Of a stretch of 64,000 bases of DNA, positions 40,851 to 54,000 are shown piece after piece. The DNA comes from Dendrolimus kikuchii (Eukaryota > Arthropoda > Insecta > Lepidoptera > Lasiocampidae). The notes below the pieces were generated by a model. The model was not told the DNA's origin. It was given only the letters and a program-made list of their open reading frames with translations, and made no database searches. Positions within the stretch are counted from its first letter, which is position 1; every line of letters starts with the position of its first letter. Both the position numbers and the translations under genes were made by a program. The stretch lies in NCBI GenBank assembly GCA_019925095.2, contig CM034405.1:9064401-9128400 (forward strand), written 5' to 3'.

Positions 40851-42095
40851 TTTATTTTACTAATGAATCATACTTCAATTCAGTAGTTCATTTTAATAAT
40901 TGAATTCATGCGTTCGTTCATTTACGTTATTTATTTATTATGCCGTCTCTACTCGTATACGTCGTATCCTATAAGCTAGTTTCCGTTTGACACTCACAAC
41001 GACCGCGTTCACAACCGCGGTTTTTCCCGTCCCACTTTGCTGGCGTCACAATCGTAAACTCAAGTGGAACGGTTATTTAACCCACCTATTGACACGGATC
41101 GTTGTGAGCGCTCCGTGAGCGAAAATGATGACGTCATTATTGACGTTTTCGCCACGACGGTGGTTTTGCTTTTTTATTTCTTGTTTAAAATAATTAAAAA
41201 CTGTTTTGGGTTTTTTGACAAAAAGCTTATTTTTGGGTTTAAAAAACAAATTGGGGGTTAATTGACATGGTCATTTGGCAATACTGCTCTTCACTATTTT
41301 TTAATTTACGTCGTGCCGGCAGTATACGTAGTATCCATAGTAGTTTGTGCCGGCAGTCGGCATAGAGGTCGCTGTGTGTGATTTGCTAAAAATTCTTTTG
41401 TAGTTTCCAATTTTCATTTGTTGAGTGTAAATTAATTATTAAACTAATATTTTTACTTTACCGAGTCTTATTGGAATAAGGTAAATGCACCTAAAAGATT
41501 AAATATAGACATAATTCGTAAATCTATGTACATACATAAATGAACATGTGTCATGGTTATAGGATTTTATGCACTTATTTTATTCTACTATTGGAATCTT
41601 TAGTATATTCTTTAACTTTGCATGGTTGTTCATCAAAAGATTCAAACTGAAGTACAAAACTCGAAATGTTTTTGTATATTCAGGGAGTAAATAAAACTGT
41701 CAATAACCTTTGACATGTGTCATTGCTTACGTGTCCGCCGATACCTTCATTTTGTGAAGCTGTTTTAGTTATTTCTTGATATCTTGTAAAAGTTCTATAC
41801 TGAATTGGACTTTAATTACAGTTAGGTAAACAATAATTAATAGTTCTAATAATTATTTATAAAATTCGGTACTAGTTCATATTTGTTTGACCGACTCGTT
41901 ATAAATATGTCGGTCGAGTGAATAAATTTGTTATTAAACTTAAAAAGTTGTTGTAAATGCAAAATAAATTTAATATGTATATCTTCTAATTTGAGTGCAA
42001 GAATCTTTTCAGTTAATCCTAATACTAAATATATAATTAAACATTTTGGGTGTGTTTGGGTTCTTTTAGAGTTATAAGTGAATGCAGTTGATGCA
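40851..42095 (+). other. Upstream region of RRBP1
   Basis: It should contain the promoter, a 5' UTR exon and an intron of RRBP1. A consensus acceptor (TTCTTTTAG, ending at 42069) precedes the coding start by 26 nt. A GC-richer part at 40985-41180 includes CACAACGACCGCGTTCACAACC and TGATGACGTCATTATTGACG with a palindromic CRE-like TGACGTCA. The transcription start is not identified. Plus-frame 41064-41261 shows no domain. Confidence 0.4.
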
Positions 42096-45000
42096 ATGGA
42101 GCTACAGGCGTTCCTTGTACTCTGTGGCGTAGGGGTAGCCGGCATTGCAGTCCTTCTGTTGATGGGCTTATTTTCTACTTCTGGAACAAGTTATGAAGAA
42201 GCTATTGCACAACAACGTAAAGCAACAACAGAACTTCTAGCACTTGCTGAAAATAAAAATAAAACCAAGAAAAGCAGCAAGAAAACAAATAAGAAGGTAG
42301 ATATTTTGTAACTAACAATTCCAAGAGGTTTATAAGAAACTATTGATAACTTGTCGGTAACAGCATATTGAATATAAATATGAAGGACTGATGTTTTCAA
42401 GTAGATTTAGAATAAGTTTTATTATTAAACTGGAATGTTGATAGATATCAAATTAGTAAAAAACTGCTGTAAATTATATGAAGATTTTGTAGTGTTATTA
42501 TAAATAATATGTATTCCACTATTGATAGTGAAATAAAATCACTAATTTTGAAATTATTTTATTTTTTGCTAATGGAGGTAGTCTAAAAATGGCTAGGGAA
42601 TCAATGTTCTAAAGAGAAATATTTTCCTTTTATAGCTAGCTAAAAAGGAAAAAAGTAAGGAGAATAGTGCAGCAATGGGAAGTGAACAGGAAAGTGAAGC
42701 ACCTGCTGAGAGTGGTCTTGAGGATGATACTGTGCCTGCTCCTACCCCTGTTGCCAAGGGCCATGTGGAGTTTAGTCCACCTGTGGTTGTGGATGTTCCA
42801 AGAGATACACCACCAAATGTTAAGGTAGTATACTACTACTATTATTATATTACTTAGTTAAGTTGAATGAATGAATTAATGAAGCAAGTGAGGTGTGTAA
42901 GAATGGACCTAAATGGCGCTCTGTTGTTCGTGCCTACCCTGCAAGGGAACTGGCGTGAAGTTATGTATGTATGTATGTATGTTAGTTAAGTTATGATCAC
43001 ATAAGCACTTTTTACTAACAATATATATTCCAGGAAATATGGGCTCATAGCTTATCCCCAATACTTTTTCTTAATCAGTAATAATAACTTATATATTGAG
43101 TTAAATGTAAAATTTAACTGATGAGTACATTTAATTATTATATTATAAAAGCCAGGTTTCTAAATCTTACCCATTACAAGAATGGATGAAAGAAAGAATG
43201 GCATTCTTTTACCTTACTACTAGTATAAAATCGATATTGTATAGAGTTTATGTCCAATTTTAACCAGTTATAAGAGAAATGAATGGGTAGTAAGTTATAA
43301 ACTTGATACAAATATATTTCGTGGGTTTTTTTTGTACACAGTTTTTGGATCAATTTAATAAATCAATAATTAATATGTATATAGTTTCCAAACTACTTCA
43401 GGCCAAAGAATAGTTTAGTCTATTAATAATTCCAAATTTCACATTGTGGACCTTTAATATTATATTAAAGGAAAACAACCTTAAGTTTTTATGCAAAATG
43501 TAGTGAATTTATTAATAAATAAAAACATGTGTTTTGCTCTTGGAACTTATACTTTAAAGACAATAGTGTAACGAAATTACTATATAATTATAAGTAGTAT
43601 GTAATTGTATGTAGACAAAGGACAACTAACTGAAATTGATATCTATACTAATATTATAAAGCTGAAGAGTTTGTTTGTTTAAAGGCACTAATCTCGGGAA
43701 CTCCAAAAACTCTTTATTTTGTACTTTGGTATTAATCCTTATTAAAATAAATTATTCCATATTCAAGACGAATTTAATATCTTTCTAGAACTTCTTGAAT
43801 TATTCAATTCGAACATTTCATTCATAAGATATATTTATATTTAAAATGTAAGTATTAGTGTTGTAGCCAAATATATTAATATATTGTTTGATTGAACGCC
43901 CTAATCTCAGGAACTACTGGTCTGATTTGAAACATTCTTTTAGTGTTGGATAGCCCATTTATCGAGGAAGGCTATATATCATCACGCTAAGACTAATAGG
44001 AGCAGAGCACCAATGAAGAATGTTTCAAAATAGGAGGGTTTTGAAAGCAAATTCCACACGGACGACGTTGTGGACACAGCTAGTATGGCATAAAATGACA
44101 ATTTGAACTGTGAAATTTATTATAGCCTTAAGAACAGACGAGCTTGCATGACAAGAGTTATGAATGTCAAAGAGGCAAGTGAGGTGTGTAAGAATAAGCC
44201 TAAATGGCACTCTGTTGTTCGTGCCTACCCCGCAAGGGAACTGGCGTGAAGTTATGTATATATGTATGTAAATTTATTATAGGTGTGAGTTACTGTTCTA
44301 TTACCCATCTAATGAAATAGACACAGAACCGGTTTTAGCATCATTGATGCCTTGGGTGATATTTAAATAGCACCGTCCTTTACTTTTTATTTTATACATC
44401 ATGTTGAAAATTAAAAAAGAACATGCAACAGAAGGCTAAATAGACTAAATAACCAAAGGCTTCGGCCTCACCTCAAGTGGAACATTTAGCGACAAGAGGT
44501 TAGTTGATTGCGTAGATGGCTCAGCCTAGTGAACCGCCACATTGCATGTAATCCATGTGTGCCCATCACTCTCTTAGTGAGATGCTTGGCACCTCAATAA
44601 AAACCTAGCGGTTATTTGCTTGGATCACTGAGATACAATGAAGGAATTGAAAATAGCCTCTGTATACAAAAGGTAGCCATTGTGGAATCCCTCCCATAGC
44701 TTACATAAAAATGTAGGTGTATTAAAAAATTGTGGCAAGAAATTACCAAATGAAATAACCATAGATGTTGAGTGACAGAGAGTAAGTACAGTAAGAGGTA
44801 TGACAGCATAGCAGCTATCGGCCACTATGTATCGAAACATTTAGACCATTCAGCTTCCCTCCTAGCTAACATTTAAGAGTGCCACTTGGGGTGAGGCCAA
44901 AGCCTCACTAGCTTGGTTTCTAACAAGTCTTAATCTTATTGTATTGTATTCCAAAAATATTACCGACTCTATAGCTTTGTTGTTGTGTGTTCCCTTAGGT

Positions 45001-48000
45001 GCCCCTTTCTGTATGTAGCCTTAAGGAGGTTGCCTAAACGTGCCCTACCCTAATGCCGCTACTGATTTGACCTATACTTTTGGATTGTTTTATTCTATAT
45101 CAAAAAGGTTAAACATAATTAAATACTAATATGTCTTGTTTACTGAACCTGGGAAATGTTTTAGAATTTATTTGAATAATAAGCACATGAGTTTATAATA
45201 AAACCAGGTTTAACGGTTTTGAGCACAGTAATATTTTTTATTTGTATTATTCCGACGTTTCGGCCACATTTCAGTAGCCGTGATCACAGAAGACAAAGAT
45301 GTCAAGTGTCAATGAGTATTGTTAATGTTTTATTTAGCCTACCGCCAACTTGTACTTTTTAATTATTTAGTTTTAATTTCGTTTATGGTTAGTTATTTAC
45401 TCTCTGGGGGCCTAATCTAATTTTCTACGGCTTCGCAACATGTTGTGACTCAAAAAGAAGAGGCCGCTCAAGAAACTCTTCAATAAACATGCCTAGCTCT
45501 AAAATTTTTATATAATATTAAAATGGGTGGGAGGCAAAATAAAAAGAACTTGTCAATCAAGCTGGTTTGTGTTCCGGTGCACGCAGTGTCTTAGGTCTGG
45601 CTGTGGGTTTTTGCTTCACTATTGTTAGCATATGTATATCAAATTTACGATAGTCAGTTCATTTCCAAGGATGATGAAGGGTCAAACAAACAACAGCTAA
45701 ATCACCTGCATATCATATCCTAAATGTGGTATACTTCTAAAGAGTTTTTATTAAGTTATTTAATGGCCGGTTCCTATACCTTACTATTCATTCACTTGCC
45801 CTACCATTGGTTGAATTTTTACAATACTTGTATGGGGCTTATATAAAATTTTACCCGATAGGCAAATGAATACATAAGTTGTAGTTATAAGATAAATCAT
45901 TATATATAAATTTATTAATAATTCTGTAGTGTTTAAATGTATTTAACTAAAAGACTAGCATTCCATTACCTAAAATTAAAAGGAAGCATATGGTCTCACA
46001 CCTTGGTCTGTCTGTCGCTAATAACTGATTATTTCTCAGGAAGTTTTATAGCAGTATTAGTTTTAATGTCACAAAAGCTGTCAGTATCTGATCTGTCTGG
46101 TATCTTTATAACTATGAAAACTTAAATTGTATTAAAAGAAGAAGTAGTGTATGTTGTATTATATACAATTATACATACACCTTCCATGTACAGTACCATG
46201 AACAACTTATTATTAAAAATAATATAAATTTATATTTTAATAACAGATTACTTAATCCACTATATAAAGTATAATTGTAAATGTGAGATTTGTTAGATGT
46301 TTGTTTGTTTCCTTTTTCACAATATTGGACATGTACCGTTATCATGTAATGAGATAAGTGTAAGTTCTTTACAAAAAATGAGTTGATCAATAAAACCGGT
46401 AGGGTACTATAGACTGTTTGCAGTGAAGAGGTGGGGAAAGCCCAAATTACAAGTAAATAAATACATTTTTTCTAATGTATGATATTACGTAATATGTACT
46501 ACATACATAATTGTCTATTGATTGCTTATACCTTTCAACGGAGTTCAAATGTCAAGAAATGTATCTGATATATTATTGTTCTTATCACTTAATAAACTTA
46601 CTCCTGTCATAATAATACTTATCAGAGTCATGCTACAACAATGTAACAACCTAAAAATCATTATTTTTTATGTGATATCATATTACTGGCCGCATTTCGC
46701 ATGCTTATAATATACATTATTATCTTATCTAGCATGATGACTTTATTTAAATTATTTATAAGTTACAAATCTAGCACACATACCATTAACAATTCTTCTA
46801 AAAGATTCCTAAAAATTAATTGTTAACAATTTATATCGGTGCTCAAAAGACAATCTCGATTGGGACATTGAGAAGATTGCAGAAAAATAACATTTAAAAA
46901 TAATACTCTTCAAATATTTTGAAGGTCAGAATAGTAACTAAAGCTTTTCATTATTGTTCTAAATCTTAAATAGCGTAAAATATGTTTTTCACTTCACAAA
47001 CTAAGAAAAGCTGATAGTCAATTTTTGTTGTCTAGAGAAAGTTTTTATCACTTTAGGATATAGAATGCTGTGAATTGTATGCAAACTTCTAAGATTTTTC
47101 AAAATAGCGCTCTGATTATAATATTTATGCACTTTCAAGTAAAACAAAGTTTTTAAAATGGGTTTTAATTAAATACATTGTCTATAATATATTTTCTATC
47201 AAATTATATAATTTTTGATAAACTTCTTGTGTTAAACAATAAATAAAAGTCAATTTAACCAAGCAGAATTTATATTATTTTTAAGCTATTAGTGTAGTAG
47301 TACAGATAACTTTTCCAAAACAGTTCAACACAAAAATGTTGAATCCTTGGCTGAACCCATATTGATATACCTGTTAAGTATAGATTAAATTTTAAAGTTT
47401 ACTCAGTCTTGTTAGTCAACGGAGTTGTGGAGTTCTACAACTCGATTCCTTATAATCTACCCTTTAAGAATTAACCCTAGCCACTACGACCAAAACTAAC
47501 ATGTCGAAAGTGTTGTGCGTTCATTGGCGCTTAGGCTTTCCGAGTTTCTTTTTTACTGTATTACTATCAGAGACTATCTTCATTTTCCAAACTTAGTTTT
47601 GAAAATAAAAAACATATTGTTACGAATTGCAGGACTCGAATTAAAATGCCGTTGGAATTATTATATAATTTATTAGAACTATACAAAAACGTAACACAGG
47701 TACAAATATATAACTGAACACAATCGGTCTAAACGTAATGCACGATTCAATAACACGTGTCATTAAATAGATTATCAAATGCACACAAGTCTTTCCTCGC
47801 GGCTGGTTATCGCTCGACTGCCGATCTCTCCATTGGGCCATTGCTTTATACTGCACGGATACAATATGGCTGCCCGACCGCGTAAACCGAATTTCTTAGA
47901 ATCAGTTCCACACACCTGGCTAATGACTGCCATAAAAGATTACAATACACAATGGACTGTTTTCTAATCACAAATTTTAAACACAAAGTACACAAAAGTC

Positions 48001-51000
48001 CAAATACGGAAAGGTAATAAAGTGTGCTTTTATGGTATGCAGGTGTGAATCCACTTTTGTCGGCGTGTCGGTCGTAACAATATCATTAGCTTAGGCCGTA
48101 CTCTACCAAACATGACTATTAATTACAAGAGGCGAGATGTCTTTTTTAAACATTTCCATATGTATCTCTACGATAAGTATACTTGGATGACAGGTAGTTG
48201 CCAACAGAATAAATAAGTGTTTTGTTTTTCATGATTATTATGCTCTGATTCCAATTCAGTTTCGAACAGCACAGGATATACAAATGTTTTATCAAATATA
48301 ATTTATCAAACTCAGCCAAGAAACACAACCGGCTTACTGTAGCCAAATTGCCATCCTACGCCACTGTTATTCACCATTGTCTTCCAAGCTCTATATATAT
48401 TTACATACATTTATCTTTTATAGATACTATGTATATTTAGTATACAATACTATATATCTGCTTGATAGAAAATTGGAAGTGTAAGCTGTTACGAGATCAA
48501 ATTAGGTGTCTCAATTTGAGTGTATTGCAATTCCATTGTTGATGTTGAAAGACGCGACAATAGTTGATTGGTCCCACTTAAATAGCAATCATTTAGTTTC
48601 ATTCTATATTATAGTGGTCATATCATTTATTTAATGGTGTTGTAATGTAGTAACCTAATACATTTAACCATTGGTATATTGGTTTAGCCATAAGTCTAAA
48701 TCGAAACAAATGTAATTTAAGAGATAGTAAACGTGCTGTCGTGTACGCAGATCCGCAAACGCGGCAAGGATCCTAAAGTAAAGCCGATACTGGTTAACAA
48801 AGAGGATCCGAGCTGCGTGAATGATCCGAACACATACCCCCAGCCCACGAATGTGGTGAACCATTTTGAGGAATTGCATCCCAAAGATGACTTCGAGTTG
48901 TTGCATTCAACACTCGCTGCTGAAAAAGTGAGTCCCATCCCGACCCCGTTTAGCGTTGTTGTGTTTTGTTATTAACACTTCGGTTTTTGTAGTTGATTAA
49001 TGTTTGACAGTTATTTACATTATTAATAATGTTTTTCAATTGGAATATGTATTCAAAACATCACATATTATTAAGTATGTATTATTTTAATATTCTTCAC
49101 AACCTCTTAATATCTCACTAATAGTTCTTTTGATATGAGTTATCCTATTTTATGCTTTTGAAAAATACTGAACACTGCTTATTGACATTTAGGTTTTTAG
49201 CTTTTATAATATATGTCCTTAATTAAAAACATTACAAAGGTCTTTAGAAATTGAATATTTTAATTCATTTGCTTTTTTATTATCATGAATATGTACTATA
49301 GAGTACAGGTCAATTTAAATTGCTGACATAGCTTTTAGTTAATTTTTCTCTAAATGTAATTCACTGGGAAACTAATATTATGTAATAATACCACACAATA
49401 TCAATTAACACAGTTTCATAAGGCATATGGCATGTAGGCAGATTGCAAGTGGCCACTTTTTGATTAATGCATGATTTATCCGTGTTATTGCCACTTTAGA
49501 TATCATTTACCAACTACTGTTGTTTATAGACACCTGAAAAAGTGGAGGAAGTGGTTGAAAAAAAGGAAAGCAAACCAGCTAAACCTGCTAAGGGCAAGCC
49601 GGCACCCAAGGCTGCCGCACCAGTCGAAGTGAAAGAAGAAGTGGTCAGGGAGCGCCACAATAGCGGCGACGCGGCTAAAGATCCGAAGAAAGGTTCGTTT
49701 CGCAGATCAAAAATTCTTGTTACAATATTTGTGAAAGGAAAATGTACGAAAGTGAAAGGCCTTTGAAATTGGGTTACTTCACTTTGTAAGCATTGACTTA
49801 TAGATTTATGATATTTGTGCAGAATCTTAAGCCGGGTTCAAATGTACGGTTTACATTTTTCAACTAGCGCACAACATGCGACTTTGTTTGCAAATAGTTT
49901 AAAAATAAGATTTCAATTGATTGTACATGTTTAACGTTTTTTTCATTGACATCAGAATCCTTACTGTACCTAGTCTTGCCATAAATATTGTAACACAGAA
50001 TATTTTTTTTCTATTGCAAATAACATTTACAAGTTTTACAGTGTGTTAGTTTAATACTTAAATATAAAACAATTTAAAATATAAAAAGCTTATTCGAAGT
50101 GGTCTCCATTGGCTGCAATACAGTCCTTTAAACGTTCAGGCCAGTTATCAATAGAAGCATGCACTATTTCCATGGGAAAATTCTTCACTGCCAATCGTAT
50201 GGATTGTTTTAGGGACTCCAAATTATCATGGTGTTTAGAGCAAGCCGTACTCTCTAAAACTGACCATAAATCATAATTCAGCGTATTAAGATTGGGACTA
50301 GACGACGGCCAGTCTTCAGCTCTGATGAAGTCCGAAACATTCATTTCCAACCAAGACTGCGTGGACCGAGCTTTATGGCCCGGCGCCGAGTCTTGCTGGA
50401 AGGACCATTTTTGGTTATTGAACATGGTGTTGTTAAGGGGCTTAACTACCTTCTCAAGAATGGTATCTTGATACACTTGTGCCGATGTTTTAATACCTTT
50501 TTCACAAAAATATGGTTCAGTCACTCCTTCATAGCTAGCACCCCACCAAACGATCATTGAAGACGGATTATGCCCACGTTGCACTCTGTCGACTAATTGA
50601 GAAGCTTCCTTAGAGCTTTGAGCATTAATTCGGTAATTTTTTTGTTAAAATGTTGCTCAATTGTAAAAATGTTCTCATCCGTAAACAAAATTCTTCTGTG
50701 ACCTCCCTTTGCGTACCGCTTCAGTGGTTGTTTCGATTTTACCAACCTATTCTTTTTTAAATTATGAGTTAAGAAATGACCATTGCGCCTCTTATAGGCT
50801 GCAAGTCTTAAGTCATCTTTTAAAATACGCAACATGATTCTAGGTGATATCTTCATCTCCCGAGATAAAATCTTTTGCTTTCGGACAGGATTTCTTCAAA
50901 TTCTTTCTCTTAATGCTTTGACCACCTTTTTCGTACGAAAACTACGTGGACGGGCAGATCCGCTTCTGTCACAAACAGAGGAGGTCTCATTGTACCTATT

Positions 51001-54000
51001 AATAGCCCGGTACACAAACATTTGACTAATGCCAAGCGTATGGAGAGTTTTAAAAATTGCATTTCGCTCCATACCTACTTTGTGTAACGCAATCACAGCG
51101 ATTCGGTTCTCCTTATCGCCCTATTCCATTTTAATATCGCAAAATGTTGTACAATGTATTGGCGCCAAAATGAGAAAACACAATGAACAATCATATAAAA
51201 ATGATAGATTCCAAATTCAAATGTAATATTTTGTTTCATTTTAATTGTAACAGTATTTATGGCCAGACTAAGTATATTTAATATTTTTACATCTAATCTA
51301 TTTAACAGTAATGTTTTAGCTAGGCACTTAAATCTTCTGTCAATGAGAAGAAGGATTCTATACATTGTTTGTTAAAAGAAATTCAATCCATGAGAATATT
51401 AGGTAGATGAGGAAGTTTACTTCAAGTCTATAGATTTGCATTGGACCCATAATCGTGCCTTATTTTATAAATAATACTAGAGTTTTCACCGCGGGTCAAA
51501 CCCGGTGCGGGCATCTGAATTAAATGGTAAGAATTAATACGGGTTGCTTTGTATTAAATTTTTCTGTTAGCGTTGTTTGCCCCTGGAAAATTCACTTCAT
51601 TTTATATCGCAAACTATGCCATCTCCCGGGATGGAAAGTATATATTTTATGTCCGTTTTCGAGATTAAAACTACATTTAAAGAAAATTACAGCAAAACTG
51701 ATCCATTACTCCTAGTAGTTATTCCGTGAAAGCTTAACGGAAAGATCGAGTTACTATTGCATTTTTTATAGATGATATAACTATAAGCTTGAGATGTGAT
51801 TGGGATCCCATACAAACTTTCATCTCCTATTTCAACCCATTCTAGTTTTATTTATCTATCCCCGACTATCTATCTGTAACTATATAACTGGGGTTGTCTG
51901 GAAGAGATCGCTTTTTAGCGATAAGACCGCCCTTTATTCATAATTAGATATAATTTTAGTCTTTAAGTTCGTGTTTGTATTGGTGTACAATAAAGAGTTA
52001 TCTATCTATAAATGACAAAAATGTCCAAAAACACCGAAATGACCAAAATAGCCAATCAGAAAAAAAAACAAAACCTATCCTACTTTCTGGGATAACCTTT
52101 ACATAAGTAATAAAGTAATAAAAAATAAGTAGAGGATAATAATGATTACCTCTGTGGTTTAGTAGTCTAAACATTGCCTCGCCTAGTTCACCAGACATGA
52201 GGTTCCGGGTTTGATTTCTGATAGGGTATAGATTTTGTAAATAATTATTTTTACTAATAAATATACTGTATGAGTGTGTGTGCTTGTTGATATATTATTA
52301 TTGCCATAATACCTATATACTATTGTTTCTAAATAATACACATTCTTTGAAGATTTTTTAACAATAGTACAAACATAAATGTTTGTTCAAAAATAACGTT
52401 TTATATTTTGGTTTACTTAAAACAGTTAAGAAGGTAGAGAAAAAGACAGTGGAGGAAGTAATTGAGCCTCCTCAAACGGAAGTGGTTCCTCCGCTCAATG
52501 CGCCGCAACCGAGCGAATTGACCACCGAGAAGCTGCTGAAACAGGCTCTGTCCGCGGCGCCCGCGCAACCTACTCCCTCACCCCCTGGCGGCAAGGGCAA
52601 AAAGAAGAAGCCCGAACCTAATGTACTCTCACTTATGGGTATGCGTTTACTTTCCTGCTTACCATTACATAAATATAACATTAAAAAATTATATAGTATA
52701 CAGCTTCTCACTTTGCTCATGTTCTGGAAATTTTCTTATATTCTGGGTTACAAAGTATCACTATCCTTTTAATATTATGAATATGAGTTTGTGACTTTTC
52801 TGAGAATGGATGAATGTTTCTTTTTTTCACAGAAAAACTATTGAATGGATTTTGATGATACTATACCGTAATATAGCTTATAACACGTAAGATATAATTT
52901 ATAAAGATATAATTTACCAAAATAAAATGATGTCTTTGCTGAGTATGCGACTCAGAATCAAAGACTGGCTAGCTAGATGCCTACAGACAAGTAGTAAGTA
53001 CATTATCAACACAACATTATTTATGGTTGATATTGTAAATTTTTCACTTGTATTTGTCATCTAAACTCTTTTACTATGATATGCCGAAGGCGTTGGAGCC
53101 AATAACAACAGAAATAAAAATAGAAACTCCTAGAAGTTTGCTCTATAGCCTGCTTAGCATCTATAAAAGAACAATATGACTACCAGGGATTTGGCCCTAA
53201 TGTTATAATAAATTCTAATATTATTTACATATAAAATAACAGGCATTGTAATTATTGTCTTGTTTTTGCAATATTACCATGGAAATAATTTCAATTATTA
53301 TTTAAGCCAGGGATTCCCAAACTACTTTGGCCAAGAGACGCCTTTTCCAAAATGAACTGATACCTTAGCCCCCATAACCAAATTAATTTAAAAATATTTG
53401 CGGTTGGGTAAGTGATAATTTTCTCATCAAAATTTAACAAAATAAATGGACATAAAATTCAGTAGATATTAAGAGTAATTAATAATTATTAATACAAATA
53501 CGTAAAAAATACTTAAGTAGTTACATAATTATTTTTTGAAAAAACCACATTTGTATGTGTAACACAACTTATACATTATCTTGAAAGTTCCAAATATGAA
53601 CTTGTGTTAATTAATAGGGATCGACTTTTAGACCTTGTCAACCTCCAAAATTAGTTTTCGCCTATGTCGACCCCTGGGAAAGCGATTTCGACCATAGGGG
53701 GTCGATATCGACCACTTTGGGAATTCCTGATTTAAGCAGGACTCCTTTCTCTTGTTCAAAATTTGATCTTATTTGTTCCTAAAAAATCAATGAGGCTGCA
53801 ACGTTGTAAGTTGATAAAAGTATCTAACTGCCCTATTTAGATTTGTGATGATGTATTATGATTGAGAGACTGTGACGCGGCATGTTATCGGCGTGGGTTT
53901 TGACAGCGGGCGACGGCGGCGGCGTGAACGTGGGCGAGCTGGTGCGCGTGGTCCGCGACGCGGCGCTCTCGCGCACCGAGATCCAGATCCTGACCGACGC

